From Ichthyophis bannanicus (lineage: Eukaryota; Chordata; Amphibia; Gymnophiona; Ichthyophiidae), in the NCBI GenBank assembly GCA_033557465.1, contig CM066033.1, forward strand, positions 1,355,111,834 to 1,355,175,833: a stretch of DNA of 64,000 nt, given 5' to 3'. The first letter of the stretch is position 1. Each line of letters begins with the position of its first letter. A program made the position numbers and the translations under genes. Below are positions 20,799-31,276 of this stretch, piece after piece. A model generated the notes under the pieces. The model did not search any database. It had not been told where the DNA came from and worked only from the letters and a program-made list of their open reading frames with translations.

Positions 20799-23458
20799 CT
20801 TGCCCCTAGAGAACTTAACCTTTCTGGCTCTAGAACAACCAGAGCCCCTCACCATTCCCGGAAGGTTAGCTCACTTTGCTCCCAGATGGGGGCAAATTAC
20901 ATCAGAGCAATGGACCCTCTCTATCATCAGAGAGGGCTACAAACTTCATTTTTCCAACCTTCCTCCATATACCATGGTGAGGCACTTCAATTCTCCCCCA
21001 TCTCTCCTGGGCCTGTTGGATCAGGAAGTCTCTTCTCTCCTTGCCCAAGGGGCAATAGAAGAGGTTCCTCTTCTTCAACAAGGGACAGGATTCTACTCCC
21101 CTTATTTTCTCATACCAAAGAAGACAGGGGGATTCAGACCTATCCTAGATCTGAGAGAATTGAACAAATTTCTGTACAAGGAGAAATTCAAAATGCTTTC
21201 TCTAGGCATTCTCCTTCCATACCTTCAGAGTCAGGATTGGCTTTGTTCTCTAGATCTCAAGGATGCGTACACACATATACTCATCCACCCATCCCACAGA
21301 AAATATCTAAGATTTCTGTTTCAGGGAAAACATTTCCAGTACAGAGTACTTCCCTTCGGTCTAGCCTCTGCTCCAAGAGTATTTATTTATTTATAGTTCT
21401 TTTATACCGCACTCTTTTTCATCAGCGCGGTTTACATTAAACAGGAATACTCATTGCAAGCAACAGACTGTGATGAGTTTACATATAACAGGAGAATTCA
21501 ACTGGGATTTTAACTTTGGGAAACTTTGTACATTTTTGTAAAAACTTTGTAAAAAACTTAGTACATATTTGTAAAGAACCTATATACTTTGAGAAACTCT
21601 ATACATATTTGAAAGAACCTATATACAACGAATAGAATTTCTTAGTAACATCTTGAGTAAATATGGTATTTACAATTTATACTGTGCCTGTTAGAGGGAT
21701 GATGATGTGCTTTGGAAATGCAGAATGAAGAGGTGGTGCTTTATGGCTTTTCTGAAATGCTTGAGGTCAGTAATAGCTCTTATGTTGGGGGGTAGGTTGT
21801 TCCAACATCTGGGAGCATAGTATGCAAAGGCCCTGTCTGTTGTTGAACGTTTGCATTTTGTGGCCTCAGGTGGTGTAGCTAGGGTATTTGCCGCTGCTGA
21901 TCTCCTGGATCTGATGTTGGGAGTGGGATGGAGGAGTTTTGAAATTGATGAAGGAGCTATAGTATTTGTCGCTTTAAAGGTCATGAGCAGAGCTTTATAT
22001 GCTATTCTGCAGTATATAGGGAGCCAGTGAAGCTCCATTAGGATGGGTGTTATATGTTCGCTCTTTGAAGCACCGTATAGTACCCGGGCTGCGGCATTCA
22101 TGGCTAGTTGTAATGTATTCACCAAATGCATGGCAGTTGTTGCCGCATTTCTAAGAGGTCTGGGAATTTTTGTATTCCCATATCTGGACGACTGGCTCAT
22201 CCGAGCTCCATCTCAGTCAGAGGCCCAGATTTCCCTGGACCGCACAAGGCACATTCTGCAGTATCTGGGACTGGTGGTAAACCTTCCCAAGTCTCAACTT
22301 ATCCCTACTCAGTCTCTGGAATTCATAGGGGCCCAGTTGGACACCACCACTGCAAGGGCCTACCTACCTCAAGTCCGGGGCCAACGTCTGGTGTGCTTGG
22401 CCTCCCAAGCTCAGTCCAGCAGTCACTTGACAGCCAGAGAAATGCTGCGACCTCCGGGCCACATGGCCTCCACGGTACACGTGGTGCCCTACGCTCGTCT
22501 TCATATGAGAGCAGCCCAATGGACCTTGGGTACCCAGTGGACTCAAGCATCAGGAGCGCTCTCCGACCAAATACTCACCTCAAAGCGTCTGTTTTGGTCC
22601 CTCCAATGGTGGATGTCCACCAAGAATCTGTTGTTGGGGGCCCCCTTCCAACCTTTGTTGCCCCAAGCAACCCTCACAACGGATGCCTCCCAAACAGGGT
22701 GGGGAGCCCATCTTCAACACCTCTCCACTCAGGGTGCTTGGTCTCCACAAGAGACCACCCTTCACATCAACCTCCTGGAACTGCGAGCAATCTTCTTTGC
22801 CCTCAAAGTCTTCCATACCCTCCTTGTCAACCTGACCGTCCTAGTCCATACAGACAATCAGGTGGCCATGTTCTACATAAACAAACAAGGAGGGACAGGC
22901 TCTCTGTCGCTTTGCAACGAAGCTCTCAGATTATGGGCCTTCGCCAGAGAGCATCAAATTCATCTTCTGGCAGTGTATCTTCCAGGGGTTCAAAACTCTC
23001 GGGCAGACAGACTCAGTCGAGTTCTGCTTCCACACGAATGGTCCTTGCATATGGACCAGATACGCAGAATCTTTCAGGAATGGGGAACCCCGGACATAGA
23101 CCTCTTTGCAAGTCCGTGGAATGCCAAACTTCCCCGGTTCTGTTCCAGGACTCCGTGTCAGGGAGCTCAGGCCAACGACGCCTTTCTCCTACATTGGGGT
23201 CAGGAATTCCTATATGCCTTTCCACCCATTCCTTTGATTCCCAAGACTCTGTTCAAACTCCAGAGGGATCACGGATCGATGATCCTCATAGCTCCACGCT
23301 GGCCACGCCAAGTGTGGTTCCCTCTACTTCTGCATCTCTCCCAGGGACCCTCCCTGGACCTGGGAGCTGCGCCAGACCTTCTCTCTCAGGAGGAGGGGAC
23401 TTTGTGGCACCCAAACCCCAAGTCCCTACACCTCAGAGCTTGGTTACTGAAGGCCTAA
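20799..23458 (+). pseudogene. DIRS-2 pol: RT/RNase H/methyltransferase-like, split by an L2 LINE
   Basis: The first part ends at 21383: GTGFYSPYFLIPKKTGGFRP, LCSLDLKDAYTHILIHP and VLPFGLASAPRVF. The second resumes at 22115 with FTKCMAVVAAFLRG and FPYLDDWLIRAP (YLDD intact). RNase H residues lie in LTTDASQTGWGAH, LLELRAIFFAL, HTDNQVAMFYINKQGG and ADRLSR. The methyltransferase-like part reads DIDLFASPWNAKLPRF, LYAFPPIPLIPKTLF and MILIAPRWPRQVWFPLLL. Apart from the insertion, the two parts join in register across the duplicated GTATT. The frame overlaps the gag end upstream, so its true start is not clear. Confidence 0.83.
21384..22114 (-). mobile_element. L2-clade LINE 3' end inserted in DIRS-2
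   Basis: Flanked by direct repeats GTATT (21379-21383 and 22115-22119), so it is a real insertion into DIRS-2 pol. On the - strand it encodes the L2-type C-terminus, including SEHITPILMELHWLPIYCRI, YAPRCWNNLPPNIR and FRKAIKHHLF. A 3' UTR with TATACTGCAGAATAG-like and CGCGGTATAAAAGAAC-like words follows, then an AAATAAATAAAT tail. It is strongly 5'-truncated. The same family occurs at 55651-56475. Confidence 0.85.
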
Positions 23459-24483
23459 GCCTTCATGACTTCAATCTTTCTCAACCAGTGAAAGATATCC
23501 TTCATGCCTCTAGGAAACCCTCCACGAGGCGTTCCTATGCTTTCAAATGGAAACGCTTTTCCATTTGGTGTGCTCAACAGGGTCTTGACCCTCTAGCACT
23601 TCCTTTGAATTCTCTATTAGACTATCTCCTGCATCTTTCTAATGCAGGCCTTAAGACGAATTCAGTAAGAGTCCATTTGAGTGCTATTGCAGCATCTTTA
23701 AAACCTATAAATGGACAACCTGTCTCCTCTCATCCTCTTATTTCAAGGTTCATGAGAGGCCTGACTCTAACTAAACCTCCCATCCGGCCTCCTCCGGTAG
23801 CATGGGATTTGAACCTAGTTCTAGGTCAGCTTATGAAGCCACCTTTTGAACCATTGGTTTCTACCTCCTTGAAATTTCTCTCCTGGAAGGTCCTTTTCCT
23901 TATTGCAGTCACTTCGGCTCGCCGCATCAGTGAACTACAGGCCTTAGTGGCTCATCCACCTTATACCAGGTTTCATCATGATAAGGTGGTCCTTAGGACG
24001 AATCCCCACTTATTGCCCAAAGTGGTCTCGCCTTTTCATCTTAATCTACCTGTCTTTTTTCCAGCTCCTCATGCATCCAGTGCAGAGAGGAACCTTCATA
24101 CTCTAGATTGTAAAAGAGCTCTTGCCTTTTACCTCAACAGGACTCAGCCACATCGAAAGTCTTCCCAGCTTTTCGTGGCTTTTGATCCTTCTCATTTGGG
24201 ACTTCCAGTCTCCAAACGTACACTTTCCAATTGGATTGCTCAGTGTATTTCCTTTGCTTACCAGAGTAAAAATATTTCTCTGGAAGGCCATGTCACAGCT
24301 TACAATGTGAGAGCCATGGCCACTTCTATGGCTCATCTTCACTCTGTATCCATAGATCAGATCTGTCGAGCCGCCACCTGGGCCTCGGTTCATACCTTCA
24401 CAGCCCATTACTGTTTGGACAAGGACTCCCGCCGGGATGCCTTGTTTGGTCAGGCTGTCCTCAAACACCTGTTCCATACTTGA
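23400..24483 (+). CDS. DIRS-2 tyrosine recombinase (frame open; H-x-x-R has Tyr)
   Basis: The recombinase domain spans about 360 residues: DILHASRKPSTRRSYAFKW (core-binding part), NAGLKTNSVRVHLSAIAAS, TSARRISELQAL, VSKRTLSNWIAQCISFAY, CRAATWAS and FTAHYCLDKDSR with the nucleophile Tyr (codon 24409-24411). The usual H-x-x-R is Y-N-V-R here (24301-24312) because CAC became TAC, so activity may be reduced. The frame is open back to 22126, overlapping the RNase H and methyltransferase-like frames; the true start is unknown, and 23400 is where recombinase-like sequence begins. Confidence 0.8.
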
Positions 24484-24581
24484 ACAACTCCTGCCCACCT
24501 TCCCAGGATGGATGCCTGAGATCCATACGAAGATGGCGAACCCTTGGAAGGGGATCTCCCAGGCATCTTAGCTAGGGAGTC

Positions 24582-24678
24582 CCCATAAGTGAGGACTTAT
24601 TCCTGCTTGTTCCTGGAGATAGCACAGTTACTTACCTGTAACAGGTGATCTCTGGGAACAGCAGGAATTAGTCCTCAC
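24582..24678 (+). repeat. DIRS-2 internal complementary region
   Basis: CCCATAAGTGAGGACTTATT ... CCTGGAGAT, directly followed by AGCACAGTTACTTACCTG ... TAGTCCTCAC. The first half complements the left terminus and the second the right terminus. Confidence 0.83.
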
Positions 24679-24756
24679 AACCCACCCACCTCCCCTAGGA
24701 GTTGTATCTTCTATCTATCTTCCTTTCCTCTCTCTATTGTCTCAGCTATAAACTCG

Positions 24757-24943
24757 AACTGAGGAGAGCTGGTCAGGAAGGCGGGAAGGCAGCGCGCATG
24801 TGCAGTGGGAGGCCCCAAAAGCTTCCTTTCTGGGAAGCTGGGGAGCTTTCCCGCGCAGGCTCCGTCGGTTCCGACGTACCCATAAGTGAGGACTAATTCC
24901 TGCTGTTCCCAGAGATCACCTGTTACAGGTAAGTAACTGTGCT
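24757..24943 (-). repeat. DIRS-2 right inverted terminal repeat
   Basis: 24757-24916 pairs with the left repeat. The last bases (CACCTGTTACAGGTAAGTAACTGTGCT) complement only the ICR. Confidence 0.83.
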
Positions 24944-25015
24944 TTACTGCCATACCTTTTACAGTGAAGGGAAACATGCAGATTTGTATTACATATTCAT
25001 CCTCAGCCAAGTGGA

Positions 25016-25218
25016 GGAGTAGCCCAGTGGTTAGAGCACTGGCTTAGTAACCAAGAGACCAGAGTTTGATTCCTACTAGCACTCCTTGTGGCCTTAGGCA
25101 AGTCATTTAACCCTCTATTGCCTCAAAAGAAAGGCCTGGCGGTCTACATCCAGTTACACTGCCAAGAAAACCCAGGAGCTGCTGGGCCGCCAGGACTTGG
25201 CATTGACTCAAAAGGCAC
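25016..25218 (+). mobile_element. tRNA-headed CORE SINE with RTE-type tail
   Basis: The head shows a pol III A-box-like TAGCCCAGTGG and a B-box-like GAGTTTGATTCC. The MIR-like CORE follows (CTTGTGGCCTTAGGCAAGTC, CCTCTATTGCCTC). The 3' part CTGGGCCGCCAGGACTTGGC then TTGACTCAAAAGGCAC matches the tail at 18521-18562 and resembles RTE 3' ends. It is not a tRNA gene: the anticodon arm is degenerate. Confidence 0.65.
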
Positions 25219-25357
25219 AAATTGCTTTGCATTGCATTACATTTGCCATCAGCATAGAAAAGGTACAGAAATTGAGTGGAGAATAGAATACAAGCTAGGG
25301 GAGGGATAAAAGGGGACAAAGGAAAGTTTTTCCAGTGTTTATCCATCAAACACCTAA

Positions 25358-25712
25358 GAGCAGCCCAGTGTGCAGCAGCGGCCAAGAAAACAAATAGAAT
25401 GTTAGGAATTATATGGAAAGGAATGGAGAATAAAACCAGGGATATTATTATGCCTCTGTATCGTTCCATGGTGCGACCACACCTTGAATATTATGTGCAA
25501 TTCTGGTCACCATATCTTAATAAGATATAGCAGAATTAGAAAAAGTACAGAAAAGAGCCACCAAAATGGTAAAGGGGATGGAAAGATACGCCTATGAGCA
25601 AAGACTGAAACGGTAAAGCTCTTCAACTTGGAAAAGAGACAGCTAAGGGGAGATATGATAGAGGTCTATAAATTAATGAATGGAGTGGAACAGGTACATG
25701 TAGATTGACTGT
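25358..25712 (+). mobile_element. CR1 fragment, left part (interrupted by DIRS-3)
   Basis: Matches CR1 ORF2 from QCAAAAKKTNRMLGI through [15 protein letters not shown] to the region before KLFTLSEYR. Its last bases GATTGACTGT join directly to TTATACCAGC at 31466, so the CR1 was present before DIRS-3 inserted. Confidence 0.88.
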
Positions 25713-25876
25713 ATCTCCAGGAACAAGCAGGAATGTAGTCTTCACATATGGGTATCGTCGGCACCGACGGAGCCTGCGCGAGAACGCTCCCCAGCGTCCA
25801 ATAGGAAAGCTTTTGGGAGCATCCCACAGCGCTTGTGTGCTGCCTTCCCGCCTTTCCAACTGTCCCGCTCCAGTTC
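25713..25876 (+). repeat. DIRS-3 left inverted terminal repeat
   Basis: ATCTCCAGGAACAAGCAGG ... CGCTCCAGTT pairs with 31277-31441. Contains CTTCACATATGGGTATCGTC and CCCACAGCGC. Confidence 0.88.
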
Positions 25877-26109
25877 TTCGTTTTCCGCGGAGCTGACGGG
25901 TCACATACCCTGTCACCGCAGAAAAGTTTTGTCTTTAATATTTGTTTTTGTGGTCGCGTCTGCCTTCCTTCGACGCCATACCGGTACCGCCGGTTCTTTC
26001 TTCTTTCTTTAAAAAAAATATTATAGTTTCTGAGGTGTTTTACTTTAGAAACTTTTTTCCTTGGTGCTAGGCGCCATTTTGGGCACTAGGACCAATTTTA
26101 TCCTTAAAA

Positions 26110-27918
26110 ATGGAAAAACCTACTTCAGGTTTTAAGAAATGTTCTAAATGTGGCGGTACCATTTCCGTCACCAACACCCATGATTGGTGTCTCAAATGTT
26201 TAGGTCCTGACCACTCTATTTCAGAGTGCCTCTCCTGTGGAATGATGTCAAAAAGTGGCCAGCAGATCCAAGCTGCTAAACTTAGCACCCTTTTTCCTTC
26301 AGACGCGGCGTCTGTTGCATCAACGTCCTCTAGGGCCTCATCTTCCTCCCATGGATCTCAGGTAACTAAACATAAATCTAGCCAGTCCTCAAAGGGTAGA
26401 TCTCCTTCTAAGTATCGAGATGCCCTTGAGGAATTTTCACCGGCAAAACTGCCCCGGCGGGAGGCTTCGGCTTCCAAAGCACTAACAGGGTTCCAGGATG
26501 TTCTTGAGGCTTCAACCTCGGCAGAACTACTGGCGCCATGCTCTGGTGGTGCGGCCACTTCTACCGGTACTGACACCCAAGCATCGGCAGCGTTGATAGA
26601 CCATAGATTCCTTGCTATCGAACGCAGTCTAGCGGCTCTTCTCACGGCTTCGGTACCGTTGAAACCGCTTCAGACACCTCATCTGATACCAGAACTGGTA
26701 CCGACGGCATTAACATCGGCAGGTATGCCACCCATACCGAGTCATGCATCTGTCCCCGACATCGACAGATCAGTATCGGAACAACCCGATGCCAACTTCG
26801 ATCGATACCGGTACCGTGCTTTGCACGATCACCAGGATCGGAGGTATTTTGAATCCTCTGATGAGTCTGAAGACTCCGAAGACTCTGCCAATACAAGAGT
26901 ACTTCTCCCCAAGGATTCCTCTTCTCCTCAGCGCAGAATGTCTCCGCCAGAGGATATGTCCTTTCAGGACTTTATCCATGATGTGGCCCGAGGCCTTTCC
27001 ATCACAGTAGCTCCTGAAAAGGAGCCTAGGGCAAAGGAGTTGGAAATTCTCCAATACCCTAAGGCTCCCAAAGAGGCAGCTACTCTGCCTATTCATGAGA
27101 TCTTACAAGATCTTATGCTAAGGATGTGGGAAACACCTTTAACCACATCTCCTTGTTCTCGGAGACTCGATACCATGTATCGAGTTCCACCTTGTCCTGG
27201 CTTTCAAAAAACTCAATTACCACACCATTCAATGGTGGTGGAATCAGCCATGAGAAGGATGAAAAGTGCAAAGAGACGTGCATCCAATCCTCCAGGTCGT
27301 GAATGTAGGACTCTCGATGTCTTTGGGCGTCGATGCTTCCAAGCTTCCATGCTCTCAGCTAGGATCAGTACCTATATCTTGTATATGGGAATGTTCCTTA
27401 AAGAGGTCACAGGAGACTTGGAGCTTTTGAGCCCCCTCCTTCCTGATGACAAAAGGCAAGACTATTTTACTCTAGTCAAACATGCTCAGGATGTTTCCAA
27501 GTTTGTAAATCGTGCAGCCTTTGACTGTTTTGAGTGCATAAGCAGAACCTCTGCTATTGCCATTGGTGCACGTCGGATTACCTGGCTTCAGGCATCTGAC
27601 TTGGAAATTTGGGTACAGGATAAATTAGGAAACATTCCTTGCACAGGAGAAAATCTCTTTGGCAAGAATTGGCAGGAGAAGGCTAATGAGATAGATGCTG
27701 ACAATATCACTTTGGATAGATTGTCCAAATCTACAGCCGATCCTGCAAGGAAAAAATCCTCTAAGAAACCATTTTTCAATAAGAAAAAGAAGTTTTATCC
27801 TTCCTATACCCAACAGGAACACCATCCAGGTCAGACTGCCCAAAAGAGACAACAGCAACAACCTAGACAACAAAAGAAGCCAAAAGCTGCAAAATCTCAG
27901 TCAGCTCAGCAGGCTTAG
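26110..27918 (+). CDS. DIRS-3 gag (intact, 602 aa)
   Basis: A complete frame. The N-terminal Cys/His cluster is C11, C14, H24, C27, C30, then C40, C43 (FKKCSKC, THDWCLKCLG, CLSC), a likely nucleic-acid-binding zinc module. An acidic/serine-rich middle (SSDESEDSEDSA) is followed by the conserved SPPEDMSFQDFIHDVARGLS, EAATLPIHEIL, PCPGFQKTQLPHHSMVVESA, RRCFQASMLSARISTYILYM and FVNRAAFDCFECISRTSAI blocks. The C-terminus is lysine- and glutamine-rich. ATG 26110 directly precedes the Cys cluster. By family this is the structural protein of DIRS ribonucleoprotein particles; no capsid fold can be shown from sequence alone. The pol frame starts immediately downstream or overlaps. Confidence 0.85.
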   Translation: MEKPTSGFKKCSKCGGTISVTNTHDWCLKCLGPDHSISECLSCGMMSKSGQQIQAAKLSTLFPSDAASVASTSSRASSSSHGSQVTKHKSSQSSKGRSPSKYRDALEEFSPAKLPRREASASKALTGFQDVLEASTSAELLAPCSGGAATSTGTDTQASAALIDHRFLAIERSLAALLTASVPLKPLQTPHLIPELVPTALTSAGMPPIPSHASVPDIDRSVSEQPDANFDRYRYRALHDHQDRRYFESSDESEDSEDSANTRVLLPKDSSSPQRRMSPPEDMSFQDFIHDVARGLSITVAPEKEPRAKELEILQYPKAPKEAATLPIHEILQDLMLRMWETPLTTSPCSRRLDTMYRVPPCPGFQKTQLPHHSMVVESAMRRMKSAKRRASNPPGRECRTLDVFGRRCFQASMLSARISTYILYMGMFLKEVTGDLELLSPLLPDDKRQDYFTLVKHAQDVSKFVNRAAFDCFECISRTSAIAIGARRITWLQASDLEIWVQDKLGNIPCTGENLFGKNWQEKANEIDADNITLDRLSKSTADPARKKSSKKPFFNKKKKFYPSYTQQEHHPGQTAQKRQQQQPRQQKKPKAAKSQSAQQA

Positions 27919-29830
27919 CCTCCTCAGGGTCTTTGACTCCTTCCTAGAGAACTTTGCCTTCCTGCCCCTAAACGTTCCAGAACCCTCGACCATCCCAGGC
28001 AGGTTATGCCATTTTGCCCACAGATGTTACCAAATAACAGCAGAAAATTGGACTCTGTCCATAGTACGAGAGGGGTACAAGCTTCATTTTCACAGCATGC
28101 CCCCTTCTACAATTGTAAAACAGTTCAATTCTCAGACCTCTCTTGACAGTCTCTTAGGTAAAGAAGTCACAATGCTCCTTGCTCAAGGAGCAATAGAGGA
28201 AGGACCCATTCCCCATCAGGGTACAGGGTTCTACTCCCCCTATTTCCTTATTCCAAAGAAAACAGGAGGACACAGACCCATTTTAGACCTCAGAGAATTG
28301 AACAAATTTGTTCCGAGAGAAATTCAAAATGTTCTCTCTAGGAACTCTGCTGCCATACCTCCAAAGTCAGGATTGGCTTTGTTCTCTAGATCTCAAGGAT
28401 GCGTATACTTATACTCATCCATCCAAATCACATGAGATTCCTCCAATTCCTGTTTCAAGGAAAGCACTACCAATGCAAGGTTCTTCCCTTTGGCCTGGCT
28501 TCTGCACCAAGAGTGTTCACAAAATGCATGGCTGTGGTAGTAGCATTCTCCACACTCTGGGAATATTCGTCTTCCCTTACTTAGATGACTGGCTCATTCG
28601 AGCCCCTACAGAGCCAGAAGCCAGCTCTGCTCTATTTCGCACAATGTGAATCCTTCAGTATTTGGGACTGGTCATAAACCTCCCAAAATCCAATCTTGCT
28701 CCCACTTAGTCCCTAGAGTTCATTGGAGGTCATCTGGATACCAGACAGACAAGGGCTTTCCTTCCGCAGCCCCGCTGTCTTCACATAGTACAACTAGCTT
28801 CCTAAGCAGTGCTCAAACCTTGTCTCGCTGCTCGGGAAATGCTACAATTGCTAGGCCACATGGCATCCACCATGCATGTGGTTCCTTATGCTCGCCTCCA
28901 TATGCGAGCAGCCCAGTGGACTTTATCCACTCAGTGGACACAGGCCTCAGGCTGCCTGTCGGACAAAATAACAAACTCAAACCGTCTTATTTCGTCCCTC
29001 CAATGGAGGCAATCACCCAGAAACCTTCTGGTGGGGTCTCCTTTCCAGCAACCCCTATCCCAAGCCACCCTAACAGATGCATCAGAGGTGGGATGGGGAG
29101 CCCACCTGCACGATCTCTCTACCCAGGGTACCTGGACTCCACAGGAGGCCTGTTTTCACATCAGCCTCCTGGAGCTCAGAGCAATCTTCTTTGCTCTTCG
29201 GGTATTTCACGCCCAGCTCGGCTACAAGACAGTCCTAGTTCAAACGGACAATCAGGTAGCCATGTTCTATGTGAACAAGCAGGGCAGAACAGGCTCTCTG
29301 TCCCTATGCAACAAAGCTTTGCGACTATGGCCCCTCGCCAGAGAGCATCAGATTCATCTCCTTGCGGTGTATCTTCCAGGCTTTCAAAACTCTTGGGCAG
29401 ACAAACTCAGTTGAGTTCTGCTTCCACACGAATGGTTTCTCCATGCAGACCAGGTTGCCCAAATATTTCAGATTTGGGGAACCCCGGACATAGACCTCTT
29501 TGCAAGTCCGCTGAATGCCAAACTTCCACGGTTCTGTTCCAGAATTCCGGCTCGATATTGTCAGGCAAGGTACGCCTTCCTCCTTCACTGGGGTCAGGAC
29601 TTCCTATATGCCTTCCCACCCATTCCCCTCATCCCCAAAACCCTATTCAAGCTTCAGAGAGACAGAGGTCATATGATTCTCATAGCTCCACATTGGCCAC
29701 AGCCAATGTGGTACCCTCTGCTCCTACATCTCTCTCAAGCTCCGCCTCTGGAATAGGGATCCGCTCCAGATCTTCTCTCCCAAGAGGACGGGATGCTCTG
29801 GCATCCGAATCCTCAGTCTCTGCATCTCAG
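27919..29830 (+). pseudogene. DIRS-3 pol: RT/RNase H/methyltransferase-like (broken)
   Basis: RT opens well (GTGFYSPYFLIPKKTGGHRP) and loses frame near 28310, regains LCSLDLKDAYT, and shifts again near 28420 by a small deletion. FPYLDDWLIRAP is present. Stops follow at 28647-28649 (TGA) and near 28708 (TAG). RNase H blocks (DASEVGWGAH, LLELRAIFFALRVF, QTDNQVAMFYVNKQG, ADKLS) end at TGA 29412-29414, where a CGA Arg codon is expected. The distal methyltransferase-like part is split over frames (FLIPKTLFK-like, MILIAPHWPQ). It cannot make a working enzyme. Confidence 0.8.
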
Positions 29831-30992
29831 GGCCTGGTTGCTGAAAGCCTAGAACTTCAGGATCTTAATCTTTCCCAACAGATAAAGGATATCCTTCATG
29901 CTTCTAGGAAACCCTCCACAAGACGCTCGTATGCCTTTAAGTGGAAAATGTTTATTTTATTTATTTATTTAACATTTCTTATATACCGCCTTTCATGACA
30001 TCAAGGCGGTTTACATTGAACAAAGTGAAATTACATTGAACAGGACATTATATCTTGGAGATAACTATTTTACAGGGAACCATATGGTGCTCGCAGAAGG
30101 GTCTTAACTCTCTTGCGATACCTCTGGAATCGATACTGGAGTATCTCCTTTATTTGTCAAATGCGGGTCTCAAGACAAATTCAGTAAGAGTCCATCTTAG
30201 TGCTATTGCAGCTTCTTACAAGCCTCCAAGTGGACAACCTATTTCCTCTCATCCTCTCATAGCGAGATTTATGAGAGGCCTTCTTTTAACAAAGCCTCCC
30301 TTTAAGGCTCCACCGGTGGCATGGGATTTAAATCTGGTGCTCAGGCAGCTCATGAAACCGCCCTTTGAACCATTAGCCACTACATCTTTGAAATTCCTTT
30401 CCTGGAAAGTCATCTTTCTCATTGCAATCACATCAGCACGTCGCATCATTGAATTGCAAGCGTTAGCTGCTGATCCTCCTTATACAAGGTTCCACCATGA
30501 TAAGATAGTTCTTAGGACTCATCCACACTTTATGCCAAAGGTGGTGTTGCCTTTCCATTTAAACCAAGCGGTTTACTTTCCTGTATTCTTTCCAAGGCCT
30601 CATGCCTCCAGTGCAGAAAGGAACCTTCATACCTTGGGCTGTAAAAGAGCTTTGGCCTTTTACTTGTAAAGGACACAGCAACATAGAAAATCTTCTCAAC
30701 TCTTTGTTGCTTCTGATCCTAGTCATTTGGGACTTCCAGTTTCCAAAAGAACTCTGTCTAACTGGATTGCTCAGTGCATATCCTTTGCTTGTGAGAGTAA
30801 GAACCTTCCTCTTGAAGGCCATGTCACAGCTCACAATATGAGAGCCATGTCAGCCACAATGTGAGAGCCATGGCAGCCACATCTGTCGAGCAGCTACTTG
30901 GGCTTTGGTACATACCTTCACAGCCCACTACTTCTTAGACAAGGACTCCCGCCGGGATGCCTTGTTTGGCCAGGCTGTTCTTTTTCAGACTT
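29831..30992 (+). pseudogene. DIRS-3 tyrosine recombinase (insertion, stops, deletion)
   Basis: Begins with DILHASRKPSTRRSYAFKW, is interrupted after WKMF by a SINE-tail insertion, and resumes at about 30083 (NAGLKTNSVRVHLSAIAAS, TSARRIIELQAL). A TAA at 30667-30669 follows ALAFYL. H-N-M-R is present near 30830, but a short duplication and a local deletion remove the stretch before AATW. The Tyr region is FTAHYFLDKDSR, in another frame. Confidence 0.8.
29952..30076 (-). mobile_element. SINE/L2-type 3' tail inserted in DIRS-3 recombinase
   Basis: TTTATTTATTTAACATTTCT, TATATACCGCC and CAAGGCGGTTTACATTGAAC match the antisense SINE tail at 55049-55150. It is 5'-truncated. Exact duplicated bases were not resolved. 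Confidence 0.7.
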
Positions 30993-31122
30993 AATCAACT
31001 CCTACCCACCGTCCCTGGTAGGATGCCAGAGATCTATGGGGGAAGTATGGCCCTTTCACAAGGGCTAACAACTTCCTGGGGCCATCTCCCTGGCATCTGC
31101 AGCTAGGGAGTCCCCATATGTG

Positions 31123-31211
31123 AAGACTACATTCCTGCTTGTTCCTGGAGATAGCGTAGTTACTCACCTGTAACAGGTGATCTCCGGTAACAGCAGGAAT
31201 TTAGTCTTCAC
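31123..31211 (+). repeat. DIRS-3 internal complementary region
   Basis: CCCATATGTGAAGACTACAT ... CCTGGAGAT abuts AGCGTAGTTACTCACCTG ... TAGTCTTCAC. The two halves complement the left and right ends respectively. Confidence 0.83.
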
Positions 31212-31276
31212 AACCCACCCACCTCCCCTAGGAGTTGTATCTCTCTCCCTCTCTCTTTTGTCTCAGCTATAAACTC

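Larger units (their letters stand above)
18619..24943 (+). mobile_element. DIRS-2: DIRS-type retrotransposon with L2 insertion
   Basis: About 6.3 kb including a 731-bp antisense L2 piece at 21384-22114. Without it the element is about 5.6 kb, the same size as its relatives. Order: left terminal repeat, gag, pol, tyrosine recombinase, ICR, right terminal repeat. It is the closest relative of DIRS-3 by terminal and protein sequence. Gag has one nonsense change and one frameshift. Pol is otherwise open apart from the insertion, and the recombinase frame is open. Confidence 0.88.

Noticed and set aside
22126..24483. 785-residue single recombinase fusion protein
   Set aside because: The first ~420 codons overlap the RNase H frame and resemble no domain. 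Only the part from about 23400 is recombinase, so the long frame is reported as an observation rather than as the product.
25016..25090. tRNA gene
   Set aside because: Only degenerate A and B boxes; no foldable anticodon arm or acceptor stem. It is followed by CORE and LINE tail, so it is a SINE head. The same applies at 41220 and 55300.
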